From an uncultured Oscillospiraceae bacterium (GTDB lineage: Bacteria; Bacillota; Clostridia; Oscillospirales; Oscillospiraceae), in assembly GCA_944385035.1 (NCBI GenBank), contig CALWVV010000001.1, forward strand, positions 186,001 through 250,000: a stretch of 64,000 nucleotides of DNA, given 5' to 3'. The notes under the pieces are model-generated. The model saw nothing but the letters and a program-made list of their open reading frames with translations. It was not told the DNA's origin and did no database searches. The position numbers were made by a program, and so were the translations under genes. Shown here in pieces: positions 17,401 to 26,800 of this stretch. Numbering within the stretch: position 1 is the first letter of the stretch; each line of letters opens with the position of its first letter.

Positions 17401-18231
17401 TTAAACCGCCACAGGGATCTTGTCCTCCAGGGGATGGGCCTTGTACCCCTCCAGATGCACACTGTCGGGGGTGAAGGCGTAAAAGTCAGTGATGGTCTTG
17501 TCCAGGACGAATTTAGGGGCCTCATAGGGCTCCCGTTCAATCAGCTTTTCCACCACAGGCACATGCCGGTCATAGATGTGGCAGTCGGCAATCACATGGA
17601 CCAGCTCTCCCGCCTCCAGACCGGAGACCTGGGCGATCATGTGCAGAAGGGTGGCATATTGCATCACGTTCCAGCCGTTGGCGGTAAGCATGTCCTGGGA
17701 ACGCTGGTTCAGGATGCCGTTAAGGGTATTGCCGCTCACATTAAAGGTCATGGAGTAAGCACAGGGGTACAGGGCCATCTCGCTCAGGTCGTGGTGATTG
17801 TACATACTGGTGAGAATCCGGCGGGAGGCAGGGTCATGCTTCAAATCCCACAGCACCTTGTCCACCTGGTCCATATCTCCCTGGGGGTAGTGATGCTTCA
17901 CTCCCAGCTGATAGCCATAGGCCTTGCCGATGGTGCCCTTCTCATCTGCCCAGGCATCCCACACATGACTGTGCAGGTCATGGACATCGTTGGACTTCTT
18001 CTGCCAGATCCACAGCAATTCGTCCACAGCGGACTTCAGATACTGCTTGCGGACGGTGATGATGGGAAACTCCTTTTTCAGGTCGTAGCGGTTGACCACA
18101 CCAAAGAGCTTGATCGTGTGGGCGGGCGTACCATCTTCCCACCGGGGACGGACCTCCCGGTCGGTGTCCCACACGCCTCTGGACAAAATATCTTTACAAT
18201 TTTGGATGAAAACCTGGTCAGCGTAGCTCAT
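17401..18231 (-). CDS. thyA: Thymidylate synthase
   Basis: Methylates dUMP to dTMP using methylene-tetrahydrofolate. The 276-residue protein carries the catalytic cysteine in ALYPCAYS (Cys157), the preceding arginine pair in DPASRRIL, and the folate/nucleotide motif LNQRSQDMLTANGWN. This is the clostridial ThyA variety. AAAGGAG is 8 nt before the ATG at 18231. It forms an operon with folA and the CBS gene from a promoter at 18289-18317. Confidence 0.95.
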   Translation of the reverse strand: MSYADQVFIQNCKDILSRGVWDTDREVRPRWEDGTPAHTIKLFGVVNRYDLKKEFPIITVRKQYLKSAVDELLWIWQKKSNDVHDLHSHVWDAWADEKGTIGKAYGYQLGVKHHYPQGDMDQVDKVLWDLKHDPASRRILTSMYNHHDLSEMALYPCAYSMTFNVSGNTLNGILNQRSQDMLTANGWNVMQYATLLHMIAQVSGLEAGELVHVIADCHIYDRHVPVVEKLIEREPYEAPKFVLDKTITDFYAFTPDSVHLEGYKAHPLEDKIPVAV

Positions 18232-18288
18232 GGCAATTTCTCCTTTTCTGGCCGTACTGCGCCGAAGTCGGCGTCACATTCTCTCCGT

Positions 18289-18317
18289 ATTTTAGCATAA
18301 AACCCCGCCGGAAACAA
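18289..18317 (-). promoter_or_regulatory. Promoter of thyA-folA
   Basis: On the minus strand TTGTTT (18317-18312), 17-nt spacer, TAAAAT (18294-18289). Confidence 0.65.
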
Positions 18318-18331
18318 CAACAAGGGATGAA

Positions 18332-18366
18332 AAAGAGCAGACACTCTAATAGAGTGTCTGCTCTTT
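18332..18366 (-). terminator. Terminator of the dgt-dnaG-rpoD operon
   Basis: A perfect 16-bp stem (18332-18347 with 18351-18366, loop AAT) ending in a T-rich side on each strand, 30 bp past the rpoD stop. Confidence 0.9.
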
Positions 18367-18397
18367 CTCGTGATGACAGGTATTCCATCCCAACTGC

Positions 18398-19711
18398 TCA
18401 GTTCAAAAAGTCCTTCAGCTTCTTGCTGCGGCTGGGGTGGCGCAGCTTTCTCAGGGCCTTGGCCTCGATCTGGCGGATACGCTCACGGGTCACATTAAAC
18501 TCCTTGCCCACTTCCTCCAGGGTGCGGGTGCGGCCATCTTCAATGCCGAAGCGCAGCTTCAGCACCTTCTCCTCTCTGGGGGTCAGGGTGGACAGCACCT
18601 CCACAAGCTGCTCCTTGAGCAGGGTGAAGGAAGCGGCCTCGGCAGGCTCGGAGGCATCCTCGTCGGGGATAAAGTCACCCAGGTGGCTGTCCTCCTCCTC
18701 GCCGATGGGGGTCTCCAGGGAAACGGGCTCCTGGGCGATCTTCAAAATCTCCCGCACCCGCTCCACCGGCATGTTCATCTCTTCGGCGGTCTCCTCAGCG
18801 GTGGGGTCGTGTCCCAGCTCCTGCAAAAGCTGCCGGTTCACCCGAATGACCTTGTTGATGGTCTCCACCATATGCACGGGGATACGAATGGTCCGGGCCT
18901 GGTCGGCAATGGCACGGGTAATGGCCTGACGGATCCACCAGGTGGCATAAGTGGAGAATTTATAACCCTTTGTATAGTCAAACTTCTCTACCGCCTTGAT
19001 GAGGCCCAGATTGCCCTCCTGAATCAGGTCCAAGAACTGCATGCCCCGGCCCACATACCGCTTGGCGATGGATACCACCAGACGCAGGTTCGCCTCCGCC
19101 AGACGCTGACGGGCCCGCTCGCCCCGCTTGATGCTCTTTTCAAGCTCCCGGCGCAGCTCCTCCGGAATTTCCTCCCCGGCCTTCTCCAGCTCGTCCAGCT
19201 GCTCCTGGGCGGCGGTCCCGGCGTTCATATCCTGGGCCAGGCCGATCTCCTCATCGGAGGTGAGCAAATTCACCTTGCCGATCTCTTTCAGGTACATGCG
19301 CACCGGGTCATCGGTGCCGAAGGTGTCCATGAGGGCATTGGGGTCTACCATATCCTCCTCGCTGAGCTCCTCCATGTCTTCCACAGGGGGGTCCACGTCA
19401 TCAGGAAGCTCGGGGATATAGTCCTCGCTCACGGTTTCAATGCCCAGGTTCTCCAGGGTGTCATAGATTTTGTCCATCTGCTCGCTGCTCAAATCCATAT
19501 CTTCCAACACATCCAGCAGCTCAGAGGCGGAGAGGTTGCCCTTCTTCTTCCCCTTTTCAATGAGCTCAGAGAGCTTCTCTGCCCCCTGGACGCCCTCCAC
19601 CACCTTCATGATCTCAACCTTACCGGCCTCCATCCGGGCACGGATGTCGGTCTGCTTGTCCATTTTTTCCTTCTGTTCGGCAGTGATGGTATGTTCTTTC
19701 TTCACGCTCAT
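18398..19711 (-). CDS. rpoD: RNA polymerase primary sigma factor RpoD/SigA
   Basis: The housekeeping sigma factor. The 437-residue protein has a region 1.1-type acidic N-terminus, region 1.2 ([12 protein letters not shown], about 133-144), region 2 with [20 protein letters not shown] (-10 recognition), region 3, and region 4 with the helix-turn-helix [25 protein letters not shown] precedes the ATG by 7 nt; the start overlaps the dnaG stop by 4 bp (ATGA), showing translational coupling. Promoters across the window fit this sigma: TTGACA-17-TATAAT. Confidence 0.98.
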   Translation of the reverse strand: MSVKKEHTITAEQKEKMDKQTDIRARMEAGKVEIMKVVEGVQGAEKLSELIEKGKKKGNLSASELLDVLEDMDLSSEQMDKIYDTLENLGIETVSEDYIPELPDDVDPPVEDMEELSEEDMVDPNALMDTFGTDDPVRMYLKEIGKVNLLTSDEEIGLAQDMNAGTAAQEQLDELEKAGEEIPEELRRELEKSIKRGERARQRLAEANLRLVVSIAKRYVGRGMQFLDLIQEGNLGLIKAVEKFDYTKGYKFSTYATWWIRQAITRAIADQARTIRIPVHMVETINKVIRVNRQLLQELGHDPTAEETAEEMNMPVERVREILKIAQEPVSLETPIGEEEDSHLGDFIPDEDASEPAEAASFTLLKEQLVEVLSTLTPREEKVLKLRFGIEDGRTRTLEEVGKEFNVTRERIRQIEAKALRKLRHPSRSKKLKDFLN

Positions 19712-21474
19712 GGTTTCTCCTCCAAATATGCTTTCTTTTGTTGATATTGTCTCTGAGCGGCCAGGAGCAGATCATCTCCCTGCTCCCCACCCCTGCGCAG
19801 CAGGGCCTGACCGCGGATAATGCCTATGTAGTCCCCAATAGCCTGGGCACTGTTGGCGGTGTTTTCCGGTTTCTCCGCCACCTGGGCCAGGTGGTTCATC
19901 TCCTCGGGGGTAAACTGTTCCGCCAGGGCAGCCAGGCTGGTGGACAGCCCCTCCTTCCCCCGGCTGCAGAGCAGATCAAAGGCCCGTCCCAGCAAAGGTG
20001 AGGAAAACTCCTCCCCCCGGATCTCTTCCATCTTGCTCACAAGTCCTGGGTCCAGCATCAGCAGGCGGATCAGCCCCTCCTCCGCCAAAGCGGAGCGCAC
20101 ATCCTCATACCGCAGCTCCCGCTGTCTGGGCTGACGCTGGGCGGCCGGGGCCAGGTCCCGGCGTTCCTGCTGCTTCTTCTCCCGGCGCAGACGGTGTTTC
20201 ACCGCCCGGTCCACCTCCAGCTTCATGGTTTCCGGGGTCACCCCTGCCCGCTGGGCGGCGTGCCCTCCGTAAATCTCCCGCTCCACTGCGCTGGGCAGGG
20301 TGGAGAGAAGCTGAGCCGCTTCCTGGAGAAAGGCTACCTTCTGTACATCGTCGGTAAGGTCAAATTTCTTCTCGATCTGGGCCAGGCGGTAATCCACCTG
20401 GTTCTCACTGCGGTCCAAAAGCCTTCGAAAGGCCTCCGGCCCGTTCTTCTTAATGAGTTCGTCCGGGTCCTTGGCCCCCTGCATACGCAGTACCCGCACC
20501 TTAAGCCCCGCCTTTTCCAGCAGCGGGATGGCCCGCTGGGCAGCGGCCACTCCGGCTCCATCTCCATCGTAGGAGATGACGGCCTCTTTAAAGTACCGGG
20601 AGAGAAGCTGGGCGTGCTCCTCGGTGAGGGATGTCCCCAGCGAAGCGACCGCGCTGTCAAAGCCCGCCTGGTGGAGGGCGATGGTGTCCATATACCCCTC
20701 GGTAAGGATCACCCGCCCCTCCTTTGAGGTCTTGGCAATGTTCAGGGCAAAGAGGTTGCGGCTCTTATTATAGACGGGGGTATCCGGCGAGTTGAGGTAT
20801 TTGGGGGTGGAGTCATCCATCACCCGGCCTCCAAAGCCAATGACATTCCCCCGCACGTCGATGATGGGGAACATCACCCGGTTGCGGAACCGGTCATAGA
20901 TCCGCCCATCCTTGTTGCTCACTGCCAGCCCCGCATCCAGCAGGTCCCGCTTGTCATAGCCCTGAGCAGTCATCTCACGGATGAGGGCATCCCAGCTGTC
21001 CGGGGCAAAGCCCAGGCCAAAGCGGGTGAGGGTTCTGCGGGAGAGCCCTCGGCGGCGGAGATAGTCCAGGCCCTGGGCCCCCTCGGGGCCGTTGAGCCAG
21101 CGGTAGAAGGCCTGAGCGGCTTTTTTGTTCATCTCCAGGATCTTCTCCCGGCGCTCCCGCATACCCGCAGAGGAGCCCCCCATTTCCGGCATGGCCATCC
21201 CGGCCCGTTTGGCCAGCACCGCCACCGCCTCCCGGAAGGGGAGGTTCTCCAGCTCCATCACAAAGTTGATGACGCCGCCGCCCTTGCCGCAGCCAAAGCA
21301 CTTGTAGATCTGCCGGTCGGGCACCACATGGAAGGAAGGGGTTTTTTCACTGTGGAAGGGACAGCAGCCCCAATAGCTGCTCCCCTTTTTGGTCAGACGC
21401 ACCGACTCGCCCACCAGGTCCACGATGTCCGTGCGGGCCACCAGCTCGTCCAAAAATCGCTCCGGTAAGGGCAA
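19708..21474 (-). CDS. dnaG: DNA primase
   Basis: Makes RNA primers for replication. The 588-residue protein has the N-terminal CHC2 zinc finger (Cys38, His41, Cys59, Cys62), the Toprim catalytic domain with EGYMD (about 261-265) and YDGDGAG (about 308-314), and the C-terminal helicase-binding region. The start is a TTG at 21474 placed just after GAGGAGGGAGG; no ATG lies near. It is the middle gene of dgt-dnaG-rpoD, the clostridial form of the macromolecular synthesis operon. Confidence 0.97.
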   Translation of the reverse strand: MPLPERFLDELVARTDIVDLVGESVRLTKKGSSYWGCCPFHSEKTPSFHVVPDRQIYKCFGCGKGGGVINFVMELENLPFREAVAVLAKRAGMAMPEMGGSSAGMRERREKILEMNKKAAQAFYRWLNGPEGAQGLDYLRRRGLSRRTLTRFGLGFAPDSWDALIREMTAQGYDKRDLLDAGLAVSNKDGRIYDRFRNRVMFPIIDVRGNVIGFGGRVMDDSTPKYLNSPDTPVYNKSRNLFALNIAKTSKEGRVILTEGYMDTIALHQAGFDSAVASLGTSLTEEHAQLLSRYFKEAVISYDGDGAGVAAAQRAIPLLEKAGLKVRVLRMQGAKDPDELIKKNGPEAFRRLLDRSENQVDYRLAQIEKKFDLTDDVQKVAFLQEAAQLLSTLPSAVEREIYGGHAAQRAGVTPETMKLEVDRAVKHRLRREKKQQERRDLAPAAQRQPRQRELRYEDVRSALAEEGLIRLLMLDPGLVSKMEEIRGEEFSSPLLGRAFDLLCSRGKEGLSTSLAALAEQFTPEEMNHLAQVAEKPENTANSAQAIGDYIGIIRGQALLRRGGEQGDDLLLAAQRQYQQKKAYLEEKP

Positions 21475-21542
21475 GGCGCCTCCCTCCTCTCATAAATGTT
21501 GGGGATATGCCCTATTTGTAACCGAATCAGCACAAAATTATG

Positions 21543-22547
21543 CTATTTCAAGGTCCAGCCCATGGGAATGAACAGTTCCTTATACCGTTCCACCGCAAAG
21601 GGGTCAGTCATGCCGGCGATGTAATCGCACACCGCCCGCTCCACGCCCTCCTCTTCCCGGATGGCCTGAAAGTCAGCGGGCAGCTGATCGGGGTCCTTCC
21701 GGTAGTAGTCAAACAGCCTGCGGAGCATCTCCTGGGCCTTGCCCTCCTCCCCTTTGGCCAGGGGGTTGGTATAGACGCTGTCAAACATAAATTCTTTTAG
21801 AATCTGCATAGCCTCGCCCACGTCGGGGGACTGGCAGATCTCCTCCCGGTCCCGGCTGGCCTCTATGGCATCCTTTACCAGAGCATCGATGCGCTCTCCA
21901 TGGGTAAAGCCCAGCACATGGGACACCCCCAGGGGGATATCCATGGGGTAGATGACCCCGCCCCGAAGGGCGTCCTCAATGTCGTGGTTGATGTAGGCAA
22001 TGTGGTCGGCCAGACGGACGACCTGCCCCTCCAAAGTGGCCGCAGGGGTGCCCTTGGTATGGCAGAGGATCCCGTTTCGCACCTCCCAGGTGAGGTTCAG
22101 GCCCTCTCCATTCTTCTCCAACCGCTCCACCACCCGCACCGACTGGCGGTAGTGGGCGAATCCCCCAGGCATGACTTCATTTAAAAGCCGCTCTCCGGCG
22201 TGGCCGAAGGGGGTATGTCCCAGGTCGTGGCCCAGGGCAATGGCCTCGGTCAGGTCTTCGTTGAGACCCAGGGCTCGGGCAATGGTCCGGGCAATACGGC
22301 TGACTTCCAGGGTATGGGTCATCCGGGTGCGGTAGTGGTCCCCCTCCGGCTGGAGGAACACCTGGGTCTTGTGCTTCAGGCGGCGGAAGGCCTTGGAATA
22401 GACGATCCGGTCCGTGTCCCGCTGAAAGGGGGTGCGCACATCGCACTCCGCCTCCTCCCGCTCCCGCCCCCGTGTCTGGGAGGAGCGGCAGGCCCGCGGA
22501 GAGAGGATGGCCTCCTCCCGCTGTTGGAGCTGCTCCCGCAGTGTCAT
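21543..22547 (-). CDS. dgt: Deoxyguanosinetriphosphate triphosphohydrolase-like HD protein
   Basis: An HD-domain dNTPase that splits dGTP (or other dNTPs) into nucleoside and triphosphate. The 334-residue product has the Dgt opening (TPFQRDTDRIVYSKAFRRLKHKTQV), the metal ligands His in TRMTHTLEVS and His-Asp in ALGHDLGHTPFGH, and a further Asp in RLADHIAYINHD. AAAGGAGG 7 nt upstream picks the ATG at 22547 over one 18 nt earlier. It leads the dnaG-rpoD operon, linking dNTP control to replication. Confidence 0.93.
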   Translation of the reverse strand: MTLREQLQQREEAILSPRACRSSQTRGREREEAECDVRTPFQRDTDRIVYSKAFRRLKHKTQVFLQPEGDHYRTRMTHTLEVSRIARTIARALGLNEDLTEAIALGHDLGHTPFGHAGERLLNEVMPGGFAHYRQSVRVVERLEKNGEGLNLTWEVRNGILCHTKGTPAATLEGQVVRLADHIAYINHDIEDALRGGVIYPMDIPLGVSHVLGFTHGERIDALVKDAIEASRDREEICQSPDVGEAMQILKEFMFDSVYTNPLAKGEEGKAQEMLRRLFDYYRKDPDQLPADFQAIREEEGVERAVCDYIAGMTDPFAVERYKELFIPMGWTLK

Positions 22548-22661
22548 GGACAGTCCTCCTTTCAAATTCGGCCTTTTCTCCTTATACTTTTAACTTATAC
22601 GAAATTTGTCCGCAAATTCCTCTTTTTCACGGCATTGTTTTTCAGAAAATTTTTGACAAAT

Positions 22662-23585
22662 TTAGGGCTTGCACTGGCCGCAGGGTTGGTAGCCCTGCTC
22701 AATCAGCGCCTGCCGGCTCTCCCCCGTCTCCTCCCGGTTTTGGGGCTTCATGGACTGCACACTGGAGCAATCGGGCAGATGGAAACGCATGGTATTGTTA
22801 TTGAGGATATAGGTAAGGCCGCTCTGGGGCTGTTCTTCCTGGCCGGACTGGTTTTCCTCAGACTGGCTCCCCCCAGCGGACGCATCCGGCTGCTGGGGGA
22901 CAGCGGGCTCATCTCCCTCCAGCCAGCTCTCTCCGGTGGCGTAGTCAATGACCACCCCCGGCTGGACATTGTAGACATAGACGTTAAAGCAGACTCCCTC
23001 ACCTCCGTCCTCTACAGACAGGGCCTCCATCTGAACGCCTCGGGCCACCAGTTCACTGCCCACAAAAATGGGGGTCACCTGGTAATATACATGGTTGCCG
23101 GTCTCCTCCACATAGTCGGCCACCTCATTTTCAAAGGGGAGCATACCGGTCACATTGAGATAGCGGGTACCGGTGATGAGATTCTCCTCATTGGCGTTCT
23201 CCCCGGTGAGCTGGTAACCGATAAGGTGGCAGCGGTTGTAGAGGTACTTGCCGTCCACGCAGTCGTACTTAGCAAGCTGCCAGCCGCTGGGCTTCACCTG
23301 GCCGATCTCTCCCCGCTCCTCGGTGGGCATGGTATCCAGGCCAACGGTAGCCTGGGCTGCCCCGCACCGGCCCAGCAGATCCAGCGGACTATACTCCTCC
23401 ACCGGGAACTGCTCCAGCTCCTCCTGGGTAAAGGTGGGGACGTTTCCCTCCAGCTCCACATAGGCCTCGCCGTCATAGGCGGGGACTTCCTCCAGAGAGA
23501 TGGAATTTTGGGCCGTCTGGAATTGACAGGCAGCCAGGGACAAAAGCAGCAGCAGGCTGAGCAGGGTGTTGGTCAAGCGTTTCAT
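22662..23585 (-). CDS. Secreted DNA/RNA non-specific endonuclease lipoprotein
   Basis: A 307-residue lipoprotein with a lipobox LSLAAC (Cys20) after a hydrophobic signal. The nuclease core is of the DNA-entry/EndA type: YNRCHLIGYQLTGENANEEN (about 116-135) carries the His120 catalytic motif and the Asn metal ligand, followed by GTRYLNVTGMLPFENEV. A flexible Gln/Glu/Ser linker leads to a C-terminal metal-binding mini-domain with FHLPDC and GYQPCGQC. It probably degrades extracellular DNA for nutrition, uptake or defence. GGAGG is 6 nt before the ATG at 23585. Confidence 0.87.
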   Translation of the reverse strand: MKRLTNTLLSLLLLLSLAACQFQTAQNSISLEEVPAYDGEAYVELEGNVPTFTQEELEQFPVEEYSPLDLLGRCGAAQATVGLDTMPTEERGEIGQVKPSGWQLAKYDCVDGKYLYNRCHLIGYQLTGENANEENLITGTRYLNVTGMLPFENEVADYVEETGNHVYYQVTPIFVGSELVARGVQMEALSVEDGGEGVCFNVYVYNVQPGVVIDYATGESWLEGDEPAVPQQPDASAGGSQSEENQSGQEEQPQSGLTYILNNNTMRFHLPDCSSVQSMKPQNREETGESRQALIEQGYQPCGQCKP

Positions 23586-23635
23586 CTGGTTCCTCCATTT
23601 CATTTGACACAGGCCGCACCAAAAGGCGGCCGGGG

Positions 23636-23673
23636 AAAAAAGTTCCGCCGCGCCCGGCGTCAGGCGCGGCGGA
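23636..23673 (-). terminator. Terminator of the NhaC antiporter gene
   Basis: TCCGCCGCGCC (23644-23654) pairs with GGCGCGGCGGA (23663-23673); the minus-strand side continues into six T residues. It separates the antiporter from the nuclease gene. Confidence 0.88.
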
Positions 23674-23689
23674 GTACTGCAAATCAATT

Positions 23690-25021
23690 TCAGGCTTTCT
23701 TCTTGCCCGCTCCCACCAGAATATATACAAGGGAAGCAACGGCCAGCATATAGGGGTAGAACAGACAGGGAATGATCTCAAAGGCGGACACCGTGCTGCC
23801 CAGGGACACAGCGGTCGATACAGCAATGAGCATCTGCGCACCATAGGGGATGATCCCCTGGAAAATACAAGAGAAGGTATCCAGCAGGGAGGCAGACTCC
23901 TTAGGCGTAATGCCATACTCCTCGCTGATCTCCTTGGCGATGGGTCCGGCCATGACAATAGCCACAGTGTTGTTGGCGGTGGCAATGTCCATAGCGCCTA
24001 CCAGCAGGCCCACGCCCAACCGGCCGCCTACCCGACCCTTGAACACCCGGCGGATGAAGGCCAGCAGAGCCTCAAAGCCGCCGTGCTCCCGCATGAGGGC
24101 ACACATGGCAGACACCAGAATGGTGACCATAATGGTCTCAAACATGCCGGACGCACCGGAGCCCATGGACCCCAGCATGGTCATAAAGTCCACGGTACCA
24201 GTACCCAGGGTGATGATAATGCCGGAGAGGATACCCACCAGCAGCACCACAAACACATTCATGCCGGCAATGCCTCCGACCAGTACCAGCACATAGGGGA
24301 TGAGCAGCCACAGGTTATACTCGGGGATCTCGATGTGCTCCACACCAGCGTTCATGGACATGAGCAGGATAATCACCAGAGTCACCACGGCGGCGGGCAT
24401 GGCGATTTTGAAGTTTGCCCGGAATTTGTCCCGCATGGCGCAGCCCTGGGTGCTGCAAGCGGCAATGGTGGTGTCGGAGATGAAGGACAGGTTGTCCCCA
24501 AACATAGCCCCGCCCATAACCGAGCCAATGCACAGGGGCAGGGAGAAGCCAGACACCTGGGACACCGCCACGGCAATGGGGGTGATCAGCGTAATGGTTC
24601 CCACCGAGGTGCCCATAGCGGTAGATACGAAACAGGCAGCCACAAACAGCACCGCCGCCGAGGCCCAGGCCGGGGTAACAGACAGCAGGAAATAGGCCAC
24701 AGCCTCCGCGCTGTTCCGGCCGGTGACGCCCACAAAGACCCCGGCTACCAGGAAGATGAGAATCATGGTCATGATGTTCTTATCGCCCACACCCCGTGCC
24801 ATGACTATCATCTTATCATCAAATTTCAGCTTAGGGTTCTGCAAACAAGCCACCAGAAGCGACACCATGAACACCACTACAATGGGGATATTGTAGAAAC
24901 CCATCTCAATATTCAATCTGTATTCAAATATCAGGCCCATGCCCAGATAGAAGAATAAAAACACCAGGATGGGCAGCAGAGCTGCGGGATTGCTCTTGAT
25001 CCGTTTTTCGTTCTGATCCAT
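23690..25021 (-). CDS. NhaC-family Na+/H+ (or organic-acid) antiporter
   Basis: A 443-residue membrane protein with about twelve hydrophobic segments throughout and the NhaC-type central motif GSVMGGAMFGDNLSFISDTTIAA (about 162-184). NhaC proteins exchange Na+ for H+, and some exchange malate for lactate with Na+. GGAGG is 6 nt before the ATG at 25021, preferred over one 15 nt upstream. A perfect-spacing promoter lies at 25083-25111 and a strong terminator follows, so it is monocistronic. Confidence 0.87.
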   Translation of the reverse strand: MDQNEKRIKSNPAALLPILVFLFFYLGMGLIFEYRLNIEMGFYNIPIVVVFMVSLLVACLQNPKLKFDDKMIVMARGVGDKNIMTMILIFLVAGVFVGVTGRNSAEAVAYFLLSVTPAWASAAVLFVAACFVSTAMGTSVGTITLITPIAVAVSQVSGFSLPLCIGSVMGGAMFGDNLSFISDTTIAACSTQGCAMRDKFRANFKIAMPAAVVTLVIILLMSMNAGVEHIEIPEYNLWLLIPYVLVLVGGIAGMNVFVVLLVGILSGIIITLGTGTVDFMTMLGSMGSGASGMFETIMVTILVSAMCALMREHGGFEALLAFIRRVFKGRVGGRLGVGLLVGAMDIATANNTVAIVMAGPIAKEISEEYGITPKESASLLDTFSCIFQGIIPYGAQMLIAVSTAVSLGSTVSAFEIIPCLFYPYMLAVASLVYILVGAGKKKA

Positions 25022-25082
25022 ATTGCTCCTCCTCATTTCACACAGAGGACGAAAAATCCGCCTTTTCCGTCCGTATTTGTCT

Positions 25083-25111
25083 ATTTTAGTGGAAATTTAC
25101 CAGCCTGTCAA
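25083..25111 (-). promoter_or_regulatory. SigA promoter of the NhaC gene
   Basis: On the minus strand TTGACA (25111-25106), 17-nt spacer, TAAAAT (25088-25083). Confidence 0.87.
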
Positions 25112-25188
25112 TGGTCACGGAACAAAAGCCTACTTTCAGAATAGGATGATATGCCCCCACGGGGAGCAACGCGGAAAAGGAGGTCAAT

Positions 25189-26010
25189 ATGCAGCTTTCA
25201 ATCAAGCAGCAGCTGCTCACGCAGAACGACTGCTACCGGGAAGGGCGTCCCCTGAAGCCTCAGGGGGTCATGGTTCATTCCACCGGGGTAGCCCAACCCA
25301 ATCCCCAAGTCTTTCTCCGCAGTTGGAATAAACCTGGGGTGGAAAAATGCGTCCACGCCTTTGTGTCCCGAGAGGGCGTCATCCAGACTCTCCCCTGGAC
25401 CACCCGTGCCTGGCACGCAGGCACCGGCACCACCGGCCGCAGCGCCAACAACACCCACCTGTCCTTTGAGTGCTGTGAGCCCCCTGGCCACACCTATCAG
25501 GGCGGCACCATGGTGGGCTATGACCCCAAAGCCAACGAGGGCTATTTCCAGGATATCTATCAAAACACCGTGGCTCTCACCGCCATGCTGTGCCGGCAGT
25601 TTCAACTGGATCCTCTGAAGCCTGGGGTGGTCATCTGTCACCGGGAGGGCTACGATCTGGGTATTGCCAGCGGCCACGCTGATGTACTCCACTGGTGGCC
25701 CAAGCACAACGTAACCATGGATCAATTTCGCCGGGATGTGGCACAGGCCATGGTTCAGGGCGGAACAGACGAGGAGGACGAGGATATGACCCAGGAGCGA
25801 TTCAATGAACTGATGGAACAATATCTGGCCCAGCGGGCCAAATTGACCCCCGCAAGCTGGTCTGCTCAGGCCCGTACCTGGGCAGAACAATCAGGACTTG
25901 TGGCCGGCGGAGCCCAGGGAGCACGGTACGGCTCCTTTGCCACACGGGAAGAACTGGTGCAGATGCTCAGCCGCCTGGAGGGAATCCTGGCCACAGACAA
26001 GACAAAATAA
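25189..26010 (+). CDS. N-acetylmuramoyl-L-alanine amidase (Amidase_2 family)
   Basis: A 273-residue amidase of the T7-lysozyme/PGRP type that cuts the bond between muramic acid and the stem peptide. Zinc ligands are visible as His30 (VMVHSTG), a His near 145 (VICHREG) and the HADVLHWW segment near 158; the AWHAG motif lies near 75. There is no signal peptide or membrane segment, so it is either released by lysis, exported another way, or a domesticated phage endolysin; the C-terminal 80 residues are helical and of unknown role. AAGGAGG is 5 nt before the ATG. Confidence 0.88.
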   Translation: MQLSIKQQLLTQNDCYREGRPLKPQGVMVHSTGVAQPNPQVFLRSWNKPGVEKCVHAFVSREGVIQTLPWTTRAWHAGTGTTGRSANNTHLSFECCEPPGHTYQGGTMVGYDPKANEGYFQDIYQNTVALTAMLCRQFQLDPLKPGVVICHREGYDLGIASGHADVLHWWPKHNVTMDQFRRDVAQAMVQGGTDEEDEDMTQERFNELMEQYLAQRAKLTPASWSAQARTWAEQSGLVAGGAQGARYGSFATREELVQMLSRLEGILATDKTK

Positions 26011-26014
26011 AAAC

Positions 26015-26037
26015 GGGGGCGGCCAGCGGCCGCCCCC
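26015..26037. terminator. Terminator between amidase and desulfoferrodoxin genes
   Basis: GGGGGCGGCC, loop AGC, GGCCGCCCCC. On the minus strand it is followed by GTTTTTATTTT, so it mainly ends the desulfoferrodoxin transcript. Confidence 0.85.
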
Positions 26038-26061
26038 AGGCTTTACATCTTTTCTTTCTCC

Positions 26062-26430
26062 TCAGGCCTTCCAAAGACCGTGGAGGTTGCAGTACTCGTA
26101 GGTCGCTACCAGCTGCTCGCCCTCGGCCAGGACAAAGGAGGCCTGGGGCTTTTCACCGGGCTTCAGATACTTGATCTGGCTGCCAGCGGTGGTCTCGATG
26201 GCAATAAACTGGATATAGTGCTCGGCCAGCATGGGGTGCTCCACGGAGCCCACCTGGACCTTCACCACATTGCCCTCCACAGAAACCACAGGCACGTGCT
26301 TCTCCAGAGCAGCATCGGTCGTACCGGGCACCAGCTCGGTCATCTTCTGGCCACAGCACATAACGGGCACACCAGCGGAGTGGACAAACGTCACAATGTT
26401 GCCACAGTGGTCACAACGATAGAATTTCAT
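26062..26430 (-). CDS. dfx: Desulfoferrodoxin (superoxide reductase)
   Basis: Reduces superoxide to hydrogen peroxide without producing oxygen, a defence typical of anaerobes. The 122-residue protein has the N-terminal desulforedoxin-type iron centre (CDHC and CC at about 6-27) and the catalytic iron site with EKHVP, HPM, HYIQF and CNLHG motifs. The ATG at 26430 follows AGAGGTG; an in-frame GTG three codons earlier overlaps that ribosome site. Its own promoter is at 26478-26506. Confidence 0.95.
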   Translation of the reverse strand: MKFYRCDHCGNIVTFVHSAGVPVMCCGQKMTELVPGTTDAALEKHVPVVSVEGNVVKVQVGSVEHPMLAEHYIQFIAIETTAGSQIKYLKPGEKPQASFVLAEGEQLVATYEYCNLHGLWKA

Positions 26431-26477
26431 AGAGATCACACCTCTTATTTCCTTATATTTGGGCCTTGCCCTTCCAT

Positions 26478-26506
26478 ATTATAGTGTATCCCTTGCCTCC
26501 CCGCAA
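26478..26506 (-). promoter_or_regulatory. Promoter of dfx
   Basis: On the minus strand TTGCGG (26506-26501), 17-nt spacer, TATAAT (26483-26478). No clear PerR box is seen. Confidence 0.75.
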
Positions 26507-26544
26507 GAGCCCAAGAAAAAAATTCATTTTTTCGAAAAAAAGGC

Positions 26545-26572
26545 TTGACTATAGGGGAAAAGCTGGTATAAT
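26545..26572 (+). promoter_or_regulatory. Promoter of tRNA-Ser
   Basis: TTGACT (26545-26550), 16-nt spacer, TATAAT (26567-26572). The spacer AGGGGAAAAGCTGG recurs in the thrS promoter. Confidence 0.88.
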
Positions 26573-26610
26573 ACATTTTGCTGTTTCGCTGACCTGCAAC
26601 GGCGGTACTT

Positions 26611-26701
26611 GGAGTAGTATCGAAGTGGTCATAACGAGCACGACTGGAAATCGTGTAGCCGCTAACACGGCTCGAGGGTTCGAATCCCTCCTACTCCGCC
26701 A
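26611..26701 (+). tRNA. tRNA-Ser (anticodon GGA)
   Basis: GGAGTAG at the 5' end pairs with CTACTCC at 26691-26697; the anticodon stem CACGA/TCGTG encloses the loop CTGGAAA with anticodon GGA (codons UCC/UCU). The long variable arm (TAGCCGCTAACACGGCT) and the T loop GGTTCGAATCC are those of a class II serine tRNA. G discriminator and CCA (26699-26701) are encoded. Confidence 0.97.
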
Positions 26702-26704
26702 AAG

Positions 26705-26738
26705 AAAAAGACATCTGCTTTTCGCAGATGTCTTTTTT
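26705..26738 (+). terminator. Terminator of tRNA-Ser
   Basis: AAAAAGACATCTGC (26705-26718), loop TTTTC, complementary arm, then a T-run. Confidence 0.92.
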
Positions 26739-26766
26739 GTTTTGCTGCACTCTCCCTTTTTATCTT

Positions 26767-26800
26767 AAAAAAAGCGCCTGCCGAAGCAGGCGCTTTTTTA
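26767..26800 (-). terminator. Terminator of the SEDS/PBP operon
   Basis: GCGCCTGC, loop CGAA, GCAGGCGC, flanked by A and T runs on the two sides (arms 26767-26781 and 26786-26800); it overlaps the stop codon of the penicillin-binding protein. Confidence 0.9.

Noticed and set aside
18437-19744. A 435-codon frame opposite rpoD
   Set aside because: Mirror of the sigma factor gene; composition typical of an antisense frame.
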